Source: Symbiodinium natans (taxonomy: Eukaryota; Sar; Dinophyceae; Suessiales; Symbiodiniaceae). From it: a stretch of DNA of 21,278 nucleotides. This document shows, in pieces, positions 8,575 through 15,566 of this stretch. The notes under the pieces are model-generated. The model ran no database searches and was not told the origin of the DNA. It saw nothing but the letters and a program-made list of their open reading frames with translations. The translations under genes and the position numbers were made by a program. The DNA lies in contig CAJNDS010001366.1 of the NCBI GenBank assembly GCA_905221605.1, positions 1 to 21,278 on the forward strand. Direction: 5' to 3'. Position 1 is the stretch's first letter, and each line of letters begins with the position of its first letter.

Positions 8575-10646
8575 CTTCTCAAGATTCGAATGTTGTACTG
8601 TCCCATCATGCTGTCTCCCTTCACTCGTCTCGTCGCAAGGCTGCTCTTCCAGCGGCTGTTGGCGTACTGCTCCTGCGATGTTCGACGCCGAGTCCGGGGC
8701 TCTGCATCATGTGGAAATCCAAATCGCCAGGCGCCTTCTGAGTACATGCCGCAATATGGCGTGTGGTTGTGCACCACCTCTGCGGACAGCTTTGCGTTCA
8801 CTTCTCTATCTCTGGGTGGTACGCGGTGGGATTGGCGCCACGTGTTCGGGGACTTGGTGCAGATGTACTTGTCGCTGAGGTCCTCCGCACACCTGGGGAT
8901 GAAGTTCTCCATGGCCTCATCGTCAGACCAGTCTGGAACCGGTGTCTCTGCTGCTTGTTCGGAGTCTTCGTCGTCGGGCGCCATCTTGTCTGGCTGCTGC
9001 TTTGCTTTGGCCCACTCTTCGATCCAAAGCAGGATGTGAGCGTGGGGGTAGCCCCGCTTTTGCCATTCTATGCGAATGATGTAGTCCAACACTTTGAAAG
9101 GAGGCCGTTCCTTGCGCATGCGGCGATGAAGGCCTGCAAAATCCGTGGCGGGTGCCTGGGCGTCGTCCTCCACGTCCTCGCAGTCGTTCTCCTCGACTCC
9201 ATCTTGTGGATCAGCATCTTCGTGCAGGTGGACTTTCGGACCGCGCGTGCTGGACAGCCACCACATCAGCTGAGAGACTTGGTGCATGAATTGTCGCGCT
9301 ACCACTGCCGGCTGCTGGTTGCACAACTGGTTGGGCGACAACCCATCCCAAGTGAAGTTCTTGTCATTCTGGTAGCGGAATAGGATCTCTGCAGCGTGCT
9401 GCTCCAGTTCTGCTTGAGGGCGGTCGGGATGCAGCCGCAGCAACCGTGCCGAGATAGCCGCGAGGAGCAACGCAGGCTGGCGCGCGTGGCAGGACAGTGT
9501 CATGAAGAAGTTGGGAGGGCCAAGCTGCTCGTACATGTTGAGCGCCACTCCCTTCTTGGCATACAGGTACGGCTGCGTACCAGGCATGTCCCGCAAGGCA
9601 GCGTACACCTGACGGCTACCGTTCTCGTAGTCGCTACTGCCGTAGGGCACCCGCTGGTTGCCGATCCGGACGTTGATGTTTCCGGAAAGTCGCTTCTTGG
9701 TCTGCAGCTCCAGCAGCCACATGATGTAGGCCGTGGACGCTTCGAAGCGGGAATCCAGGCTCAGCAGACGCTTCCGGGCATATTGGGAAAAGCTTCCGTT
9801 GTCGTTCTTCCAGCCTCCTGTGCCGGTGGGAAACAAGTGTGGGAAGAATTTTGCATCCATGCCATCGCTGAGGTCTGCGGATCCTCGCACTTTTCGCAAA
9901 TCTTGTACGTCGGCTTTTGGGGCCTGGAATTGCTTCGGCACCAGGTATGTCATCTCGATCTCTTGGTTTGCTTCTGTTCCCGCAAGTGGGTCTGTTGGCA
10001 CCGCAGCCGCAGCGGATGTCTTGTTGGCGAGGATGGCAGCCATTCTCGCCAGAGCTCTGTCCACTGCCGGGCTCCGTTGATAGAGGCAGTGCAGTTCCTT
10101 CAAGGCCTGCAAGGCCGCGTGTAGGTGCTCCAAACGCGCTGGTGATGCGGTCATGCCGTCCACGCCCTCGACCAGCACTGTACCGTCTTCTTCCAAAGTG
10201 GCGCCTTCGAGGACGTCGCAGATGAAAGGATCCTGCATGAGCACTGCGTACATGCGACCCCACTGCGCGCTCGGGCCGCCTGATGGCAGCGTGTCCAACA
10301 AGACCTGCGAGATGCGTGCCATGGCGAGGAGATGCTGCTCGATGGGTTGCAGACTTTGCAGTGCTTCTGGGATGGGGGCCGGGATTGGCAAAACCACCTT
10401 GGTGCGATTCTCGCGGCAATTCCTGCAGAGCAGCTGGCCACTTCCTTTGGCTGTTCTGCAGTGCCTCCCTGGTGGTAGAGTCTGGCACTTCTGGCACACG
10501 CGAGAAAGGCCAAATCTACTCCAGCTCCGCGCAAAAGCCAAGTAATGGGCTTGTGCCTGCTCCTGGGTCAAGGTGTCCTCGTCTGGAAAAGGGTAGCCCT
10601 GCTGCTGAATCTCCGAGGCGATGGGCCTGGGCCCTCGGCCGCCCAC
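8442..10646 (-). CDS. Helitron Rep, HUH nuclease half (Helitron_like_N)
   Basis: 734 codons from a GTG; the codon preceding this open stretch is a TGA a few codons upstream. Residues 51-77 form a Cys cluster, CxxC-x8-C-x10-CxxC, like the zinc-binding region ahead of Rep in many Helitrons. About 265-545 is the Helitron N-terminal nuclease domain: AKFFPHLFPTGTGGW (265-279), FFMTLSCHARQ (380-390), and the metal-binding HUH motif YPHAHILLW with His535 and His537 (codons at 9044-9036). HNHTPYCG and WRFGFP at about 626-645 match the usual Helitron H/C-rich stretch, but a Trp sits where CRFGFP is typical. After YNIRIL (684-689) homology switches to the Y2 frame, a -1-sense shift near 8575-8600. The last ~45 residues are probably out-of-frame sequence. 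Confidence 0.88.
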   Translation of the reverse strand: MGGRGPRPIASEIQQQGYPFPDEDTLTQEQAQAHYLAFARSWSRFGLSRVCQKCQTLPPGRHCRTAKGSGQLLCRNCRENRTKVVLPIPAPIPEALQSLQPIEQHLLAMARISQVLLDTLPSGGPSAQWGRMYAVLMQDPFICDVLEGATLEEDGTVLVEGVDGMTASPARLEHLHAALQALKELHCLYQRSPAVDRALARMAAILANKTSAAAAVPTDPLAGTEANQEIEMTYLVPKQFQAPKADVQDLRKVRGSADLSDGMDAKFFPHLFPTGTGGWKNDNGSFSQYARKRLLSLDSRFEASTAYIMWLLELQTKKRLSGNINVRIGNQRVPYGSSDYENGSRQVYAALRDMPGTQPYLYAKKGVALNMYEQLGPPNFFMTLSCHARQPALLLAAISARLLRLHPDRPQAELEQHAAEILFRYQNDKNFTWDGLSPNQLCNQQPAVVARQFMHQVSQLMWWLSSTRGPKVHLHEDADPQDGVEENDCEDVEDDAQAPATDFAGLHRRMRKERPPFKVLDYIIRIEWQKRGYPHAHILLWIEEWAKAKQQPDKMAPDDEDSEQAAETPVPDWSDDEAMENFIPRCAEDLSDKYICTKSPNTWRQSHRVPPRDREVNAKLSAEVVHNHTPYCGMYSEGAWRFGFPHDAEPRTRRRTSQEQYANSRWKSSLATRRVKGDSMMGQYNIRILRRWRASMDCRSSASSPAPVGTYWATLSSRRRIAKRSGEWKTSLPS

Positions 10647-11272
10647 TCCCTCCTCCGCTCCCTTGCCTCACGCAGCTGTCGGCGCTCTGCTTCTTTGCTG
10701 TCTTCTTCCCGCAAAGGTCCACGGCCGCCCGCTTCCTCCTCTGACTTTGCCCGCGCCCTTGCCTCACGCAGCTGTCGGCGCTCTTCCTTTTTGCCGTCTT
10801 CTTCCCGCAAAGGTCCACGGCCGCCCGCTTCCTCCTCTGCCTTTGCCCGCGCCCTTGCCTCATGCAGCTGTCGGCGCTCTGCTTCTTTGCTGTCTTCTTC
10901 CCGCAAAGGTCCACGGCCGCCCGCTTCCTCCTCTGCCTTTGCCCGCGCCCTTGCCTCACGCAGCTGTCGGCGCTCTGCTTCTTTGCTGTCTTCTTCACGC
11001 AAAGGTCCACGGCCGCCTGCTTCCTCCTCTGCCTTTGCCCGCGCCCTTTCCTCATGCAGCTGTCGGCGCTCTGCCTTTCTGCTGTTCTCTTCGCGCAAGG
11101 GTCCACGACTGCCCGCTCCCTGCGCTGCCCGTTGTTGCTGCCAAACAATTTTCTCTGCGCTCTTCTGGGCCAGGCACTCCTCTTTTTCGGCTTGGCGGCA
11201 CTGCGGATTGCTGCACCATCCCTGTCCTCTGCCGCTCCTTGTCCCGAAGCCGCACCGATGACAAGGGGCCAT
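10568..11272 (-). CDS. Helitron N-terminal ORF: zinc-ribbon-like motif and five 32-aa charged repeats
   Basis: 234 codons from a true ATG (11272-11270). The N-terminus carries C4-x2-C7-x12-C20-x4-C25, a likely zinc-binding ribbon of unknown role. It is followed by a lightly charged linker (about 26-55) and five near-identical 32-residue repeats rich in Arg, Glu, Ala and Lys (for example EERRQLREARARAK and AGGRGPLREED), predicted helical or coiled coil. The frame continues past the start of the HUH ORF and ends at 10568, so the proteins overlap by ~79 nt in different frames. A -1-sense change near 10650 would join them. I infer it is the N-terminus of the Helitron polyprotein; it could instead be a separate accessory ORF. 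The repeat is open in the other minus frames too, so the frame choice rests on the Cys motif and ATG. Confidence 0.65.
   Translation of the reverse strand: MAPCHRCGFGTRSGRGQGWCSNPQCRQAEKEECLAQKSAEKIVWQQQRAAQGAGSRGPLREENSRKAERRQLHEERARAKAEEEAGGRGPLREEDSKEAERRQLREARARAKAEEEAGGRGPLREEDSKEAERRQLHEARARAKAEEEAGGRGPLREEDGKKEERRQLREARARAKSEEEAGGRGPLREEDSKEAERRQLREARERRREWAAEGPGPSPRRFSSRATLFQTRTP
10661..11115 (-). repeat. Coding minisatellite, 96-bp unit, five copies
   Basis: The landmark GCAGCTGTCGGCGCTCTGC (plus-strand sense) recurs with exact 96-bp spacing: CGCAGCTGTC or TGCAGCTGTC starts at 10671, 10767, 10863, 10959 and 11055. Being a multiple of three, the unit keeps the reading frame and yields 32 residues per copy. 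Copies differ at only a few bases, which indicates recent amplification or gene-conversion homogenisation. Confidence 0.95.
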
Positions 11273-11487
11273 GGCAACGAATCCTGAATCCTCAGCTCTC
11301 TATTCTGCACCTAGGGGCTGTATCCGAAACACTGCAAGCAGGCTCAGTGAAGCAACTTGAGAAGCCATGCTCGAGCACTTACAAAGCTGTCCTGCCTTTT
11401 GCTCGCTGCTCAGTTTCTTTCTCGTGGCACACACTGGAGCTCTGCAGGCTTGTCTTGCTGAGACATAACGTACTCACATGGGTAGCT

Positions 11488-12105
11488 CTACGGGCCTGTG
11501 GCTTTCTCTGAGATGTAGACAACTTGCACGTGCACGACGTCGTTGCTCAAGCTGTGACCCAACAGTTCACGCCAGCTCCAGGTGTCTGTGATCACGTCCC
11601 CGCCCAATACCAGCTTCGTGGTGTCGAGGGGGATGGGTCCTGCAGGACCGCTGTCCAAATCGTGAAGCAAGACTTCCCTGGCGCTGCGATATTGCAGCGT
11701 TTCCGCCGGGATAGGCTTCTTAATTTCTTGTCGTCTGAGACGTAGTTGGCGCAGGGAGAGACGGCGATCTGGGCTGTTTCCTTCGTGCAAAGTGTGCAGC
11801 CAGGCTTCCCGGAAAGACTCGCACGGTTCGACATGGCAGAGTGGATAAGGCTTCGAGGTGTGGGTTTCGCTACCTTGCATGTTCAGGTACTTCACCGTCA
11901 TGTTGGCGAGACGCTGGCGGTATTCATTCTGGATTTCCATTTCTTTGCTCCACTGTACTCTCTCACGCGCATCTTCCTCGGCTTCGCGCTGCATCTCACT
12001 GTCGACCCAGTCCCAGTCGTCGAACCCGTCCTCGAAGTCCGCCTGTTCGGAGTCGCGAATCGAGTGGTCTCTGCTCTCCAAGTCCTCGCACGTGTCTTCG
12101 AGCAT
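11488..12105 (-). CDS. Uncharacterised acidic ORF, possible ubiquitin-like fold at C-terminus
   Basis: 205 codons from the first ATG (12105-12103); the frame is open further up to a TAA near 12225, with only a TTG available there. The N-terminal ~55 residues are strongly acidic and Trp-containing (DFEDGFDDWDWVDSEM). A basic/acidic helical middle and Arg/Leu-rich stretch (RRLSLRQLRLRRQEIKK) follow. The last ~50 residues, with TKLVLGGDVITDTWSWREL and then VVHVQVV, resemble the end of a beta-grasp/ubiquitin-like module (strand, LxxGG.V..D, helix, terminal strand). That resemblance is a weak pattern call. The ORF lies on the same strand as the Helitron and upstream of its N-terminal ORF, so it may be a cargo gene or part of the element's 5' region. 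No family is recognised. Confidence 0.35.
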   Translation of the reverse strand: MLEDTCEDLESRDHSIRDSEQADFEDGFDDWDWVDSEMQREAEEDARERVQWSKEMEIQNEYRQRLANMTVKYLNMQGSETHTSKPYPLCHVEPCESFREAWLHTLHEGNSPDRRLSLRQLRLRRQEIKKPIPAETLQYRSAREVLLHDLDSGPAGPIPLDTTKLVLGGDVITDTWSWRELLGHSLSNDVVHVQVVYISEKATGP

Positions 12106-12195
12106 GCTGTCGCACCAGTCGACATGAGAAACAAGACAGCGGCCATGTTCCAAAAACGAAACGAACAGCTGCGACGATTGAGATTTGTACCCCAA

Positions 12196-12433
12196 TGGTT
12201 GCCTGGCCGCAGCGGGACACGGATGAAGACTTTAAAACGATTCGAATTGAGCCCAAGCGCGCTGCACAAGCAACAAAAAGCACGGGAAGGCTCGGCCGTC
12301 CCTACCTTCCCACAAGCTCAAGAAAGAGGTGCAACATGGCTCAACAATGCACAGAAGAAGCGAGTAGCCCATGACCGGCCGTTTTTGTGGAATTTTGAGA
12401 GTCAGGGCGAACGAAGATTGGCGTGAAACAGAT
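12196..12433. other. Spacer between the acidic ORF and array A
   Basis: Unique-looking sequence without a repeat or a credible gene. The array begins abruptly at GTTCTGCCCTTCATAAAATG (12434), right after GAT (12431-12433). A minus-strand Helitron 5' end (TC) could end at this GA, next to T, but the left flank of the element is not array A, so I do not assert this. Confidence 0.4.
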
Positions 12434-15010
12434 GTTCTGCCCTTCATAAAATGCACCAGGATAAGGATTTCCAGCTCGCGGAAGGCCTTTCCAAATAGTT
12501 CTCCTTCAAAAAATGCACCAGGAAAATGATTTCCAGCTCGCGGAAGTCCTTTCCAGGTAGATTTGCAGCTCGCGGAAGGCCTTTTCAGGTAGTTCTCCTT
12601 CATAAAATGCACCAGGATAAGGATTTCCAGCTCGCGGAAGGCCTTTCCAGGTAGTTCTCCTTCATAAAATGCTCCAGGATAAGGATTTCCAGCTTGCGGA
12701 AGGCCTTTACAAGTAGTTCTCCTTCATAAAATACACCAGGATAAGGATATCCAGCTCGCGGAAGGCCTTTCCAGGTAGTTCTCCTTCATAAAATGCACCA
12801 GGATAAGGATTTCCAGCCCGCAGAAGGCCTTTCCAGGTAGTTCTCCTTCATAAAATGCATCAGGATAAGGATATCCAGCTCGCGGAAGGCCTTTCCAGGT
12901 AGTTCTCCTTCATAAAATGCACCAGGATAAAGGATTTCCCCAGCTCGCGGAAGGCCTTTCCAGGTAGTTCTCCTTCATAAAATGCACCAGGATAAGGATT
13001 TCCAGCTCGCGGAAGGCCTTTCCAGGTAGTTCTCCTTCAGAAAATGCACCAGGATAAGGATTTCCAGCTTGCGGAAGGCCTTTCCAGGTAGTTCTTCTTC
13101 AGAAAAAAGCACCAGGATAATGATTTCCAGCTCGCGGAAGGCCTTTCCAGGTAGTTCTCCTTCATAAAATGCACCAGGATAAGGATTTCCAGCTCGCGGA
13201 AGGCCTTTCCAGGTAGTTCTCTTTCAGAAAATGCACCAGGATAAGGATTTCCAGCTCGGAAGCCTTTCCAGGTGGTTCTCCTTCATAAAATGCACCAGGA
13301 TAGGATTTCCAGCTCGCGGAAGGCCTTTCCAGGTAGTTCTCCTTCATAAAATTTTCAGCTCGCGGAAGGCCTTTCCAGGTAGTTCTCTTTCATAAAATGC
13401 ACCATTCCAGCTTGCGGAAGGCCTTTCCAGGTAGTTCTCCTTCATAAAATGCACCAGGATAACGATTTCAACCTCGCGGAAGGCCTTTCCAGGTAGTTCT
13501 CCTTCATAAAATGCACCGGATAAGGATTTCCAGCTCGCGGAAGGCCTTTCCAGGTAGTTCTCCTTCATAAAATGCGCCAGGATAAGGATTTCCAGCTCGC
13601 GGAAGGCCTTTCCAGGTAGTTCTCTTTCATGAATTGCACCAGGATAAGGATTTCCAATGATTTCCAGCTCGCGGAAGGCTTTTCCAGGCAGTTCTCCTTC
13701 ATAAAATGCACCAGGATAAGGATTGCCAGCTCGCGGAAGGCCTTTTCAGGTAGTTCTCCTTCATAAAATGCACCAGGATAAGGATTTCCAGCTCGCGGAA
13801 GGCCTTTCCAGGTAGTTCTCCTTCAGAAAATGCACCAGGATAAGGATTTCCAGCTCGCGCAGAAGCCCTTTCCAGGTAGTTCTCCTTCATAAAATGCACC
13901 AGGATAAGGATATCCAGCTCGCGGAAGGCCTTTCCAGGTAGTTCTCCTTCACAAAATGCACCAGGATAAGGATTTCCAGCTTGCGGAAGGCCTTTCCAGG
14001 TAGTTCTTCTTCAGAAAAAAGCACCAGGATAATGATTTCCAGCTCGCGGAAAGCCTTTCCAGGTAGTTCTCCTTCATAAAATGCACCAGGATAAGGATTT
14101 CCAGCTCGCGGAAGGCATTTCCAGGTAGTTCTCTTTCATAAAATGCACCAGGATAAGGATTTCCAGCTCGCAGAAGGCCTTACCAGGTGGTTCTCCTTCA
14201 TAAAATGCACCAGGATAAGGATTTCCAGCTCTCGGAAGGCCTTTCCAGGTAGTTCTCCTTCATAAAATGCACCAGGATAAGGATTTCCAGCTCGCGGAAG
14301 GCCTTTCCAGGTAGTTCTCCTTCATAAAATGCACCATTCCAGCTTGCGGAAGGCCTTTCCAGGTAGTTCTCCTTCATAAAATGCACCAGAATAACGATTT
14401 CAACCTCGCGGAAGGCCTTTCCAGGTAGTTCTCCTTCATAAAATGCACCGGATAAGGATTTCCAGCTCGCGGAAGGCCTTTCCAGGTAGTTCTCCTTCAT
14501 AAAATGCGCCAGGATAAGGATTTCCAGCTCGCGGAAGGCCTTTCCAGGTAGTTCTCTTTCATAAATTGCACCAGGATAAGGATTTCCAATGATTTCCAGC
14601 TCGCGGAAGGCCTTTCCAGGCAGTTCTCCTTCATAAAATGCACCAGGATAAGGATTGCCAGCTCGCGGAAGGCCTTTTCAGGTAGTTCTCCTTCATAAAA
14701 TGCACCAGGATAAGGATTTCCAGCTCGCGGAAGGCCTTTCCAGGTAGTTCTCCTTCATAAAATGCACCAGGATAAGGATTTCCAGCTCGCGGAAGGACTT
14801 TCCAGGTAGTTAGTTCTCCTTCATAAAATGCACCAGGATAAGGATATCCAGCTCGCGGAAGGCCTTTCCAGGTAGTTCTCCTTCATAAAATGCACCAGGA
14901 TAAGGATTTCCAGCTCGCAGAAGGCCTTTCCAGGTAGTTCTCTTTCATAAAATGCACCAGGATAAGGATTTCCAACTCGCGGAAGGCCTTTCCAGGTAGT
15001 TCTCCTTCAC
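12434..15010. repeat. Minisatellite array A, right copy, with 932-bp higher-order repeat
   Basis: About 41 units of the same 62-bp repeat as at 1-914. Landmark units recur with a 932-bp period: ACCATTCC at 13401 and 14333, TTTCCAATGA at 13651 and 14583. That is about 15 units per higher-order copy. The final ~870 bp matches 1-914 landmark by landmark, for example ACCATTCC to TTTCCAATGA is 250 bp in all three copies. A 4-bp TAGT duplication near 14810 is specific to this copy. Short minus-strand ORFs through it are artefacts. Confidence 0.95.
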
Positions 15011-15124
15011 AAAATGTGGGTCGGGGTGTGATCCGGGCCTGTGTAAATTCTTGCATTCCCCTCATTGGGTCGGGATGTGATCAGGGCCTGTGTAAATGCA
15101 GCGAGGAGCCTTGCGTTCCCCTCC
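15011..15124. repeat. Start of array B, right copy, interrupted by the LTR element
   Basis: From AAAATGTGGGTCGG the sequence matches 912-1025 over ~114 bp with a single difference (GGG versus GGA in the second GGGTCGG-ATG). It then leaves array B abruptly at TGTGAAAG, the first base of the LTR. CCTCC at 15120-15124 is the candidate 5-bp target-site duplication; its partner would be beyond the right end of the element. Confidence 0.9.
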
Positions 15125-15523
15125 TGTGAAAGTTCCTGTCTAAGGACATGTTAACTTTGTTGTCCTGCATGCTGGCTCAGAGTTGTGTGTGTGTAGTTGT
15201 AGGAACTCCGTAGTTGTGCCTTGGAGGCTCGACGGGAGTGCTGCTTTAAGTGGAAAGCCTTTTGAAGTGCTTGAGTTGTAGTGATGTGTGTCTGGAAGCT
15301 GTAGAAGTGACTGTGCACGTTTTTGCTTGCTTTAGGTGTAGTTGGGGTAGGTCCCGAGAACTCCCACTGACGTTTGAGTTTGTTTTGTGGCTGTGGAGAA
15401 CACGTGGCAGAGCAGAGTTTTCACCTGTGTGTAAAGAGTTTCACTGACGAAGCCTCCGGCTTATGACTTTGGCTCAAGTAGTGAGAAAAAGAGGGTTCAG
15501 CGCGCTGCTGCTGTGTTTTCACA
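15125..15523 (+). repeat. 5' long terminal repeat, 399 bp
   Basis: It begins TGTGAAAG exactly where array B is interrupted and ends TTTTCACA immediately before a primer binding site. The termini form a 7-bp inverted repeat, TGTGAAA/TTTCACA, with the canonical TG...CA ends. It should contain the promoter and the transcript start. An 11-nt match to the dinoflagellate spliced leader is at 15468-15478. The 65-codon frame at 15250-15447 has no supporting feature. Confidence 0.88.
15468..15478 (+). other. Spliced-leader-like 11-mer in the LTR
   Basis: TTTGGCTCAAG equals the last 11 nt of the conserved 22-nt dinoflagellate spliced leader; including the preceding AC, 12 of the last 13 positions agree. 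Further 5' the match is lost. It may be an eroded relic of a trans-spliced transcript copied into the LTR, or chance. Confidence 0.4.
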
Positions 15524-15535
15524 TGGTAGCGGAGC
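15524..15535 (+). promoter_or_regulatory. Primer binding site, initiator-Met tRNA type
   Basis: TGGTAGCGGAGC starts at the base after the LTR's terminal CA. It would pair with a tRNA 3' end GCTCCGCTACCA. That implies an acceptor stem with A1:U72, a hallmark of eukaryotic initiator tRNA, and it resembles the TGGTATCAGAGC site of plant Copia elements. It would prime minus-strand cDNA synthesis. Confidence 0.8.
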
Positions 15536-15566
15536 GTGTGTAGCACGCTCGTAGAAACTAGAAGCC

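Larger units (their letters stand above)
5254..11272 (-). mobile_element. Helitron rolling-circle transposon, core with Rep-Pif1-Josephin coding
   Basis: The same-strand coding blocks give the diagnostic Helitron order: an HUH Rep nuclease (PHAH), a YxxxY motif, then a Pif1-family helicase with Walker A GPGGSGKS. Extra parts are an N-terminal zinc-ribbon-like and charged-repeat segment and a C-terminal Josephin domain. The coordinates cover only recognisable coding; true ends (5' TC, 3' hairpin plus CTRR, host A/T) were not resolved. The coding chain is interrupted by frame changes near 10650 and near 8575-8600 and by an in-frame TAG at 7672-7674. The copy may be dead, or it may use introns or recoding. 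Confidence 0.88.

Noticed and set aside
5128-10744. Numerous plus-strand ORFs opposite the Helitron (for example 5128-5817, 6118-6711, 9396-10124)
   Set aside because: They are antisense shadows of a GC-rich coding strand. Every recognisable motif (HUH, YxxxY, Walker A, Josephin) is on the minus strand.
10516-11511. Other open frames through the 96-bp repeat on both strands
   Set aside because: A repeat whose length is a multiple of three and lacks stops in several frames opens all of them. Only the frame with ATG and the Cys motif has independent support.
12421-12440. Helitron 5' terminus at GA|T (12431-12433)
   Set aside because: The dinucleotide fits, but the left flank of the element is not array A and no matching 3' hairpin-CTRR end was found, so the boundary is unproven.
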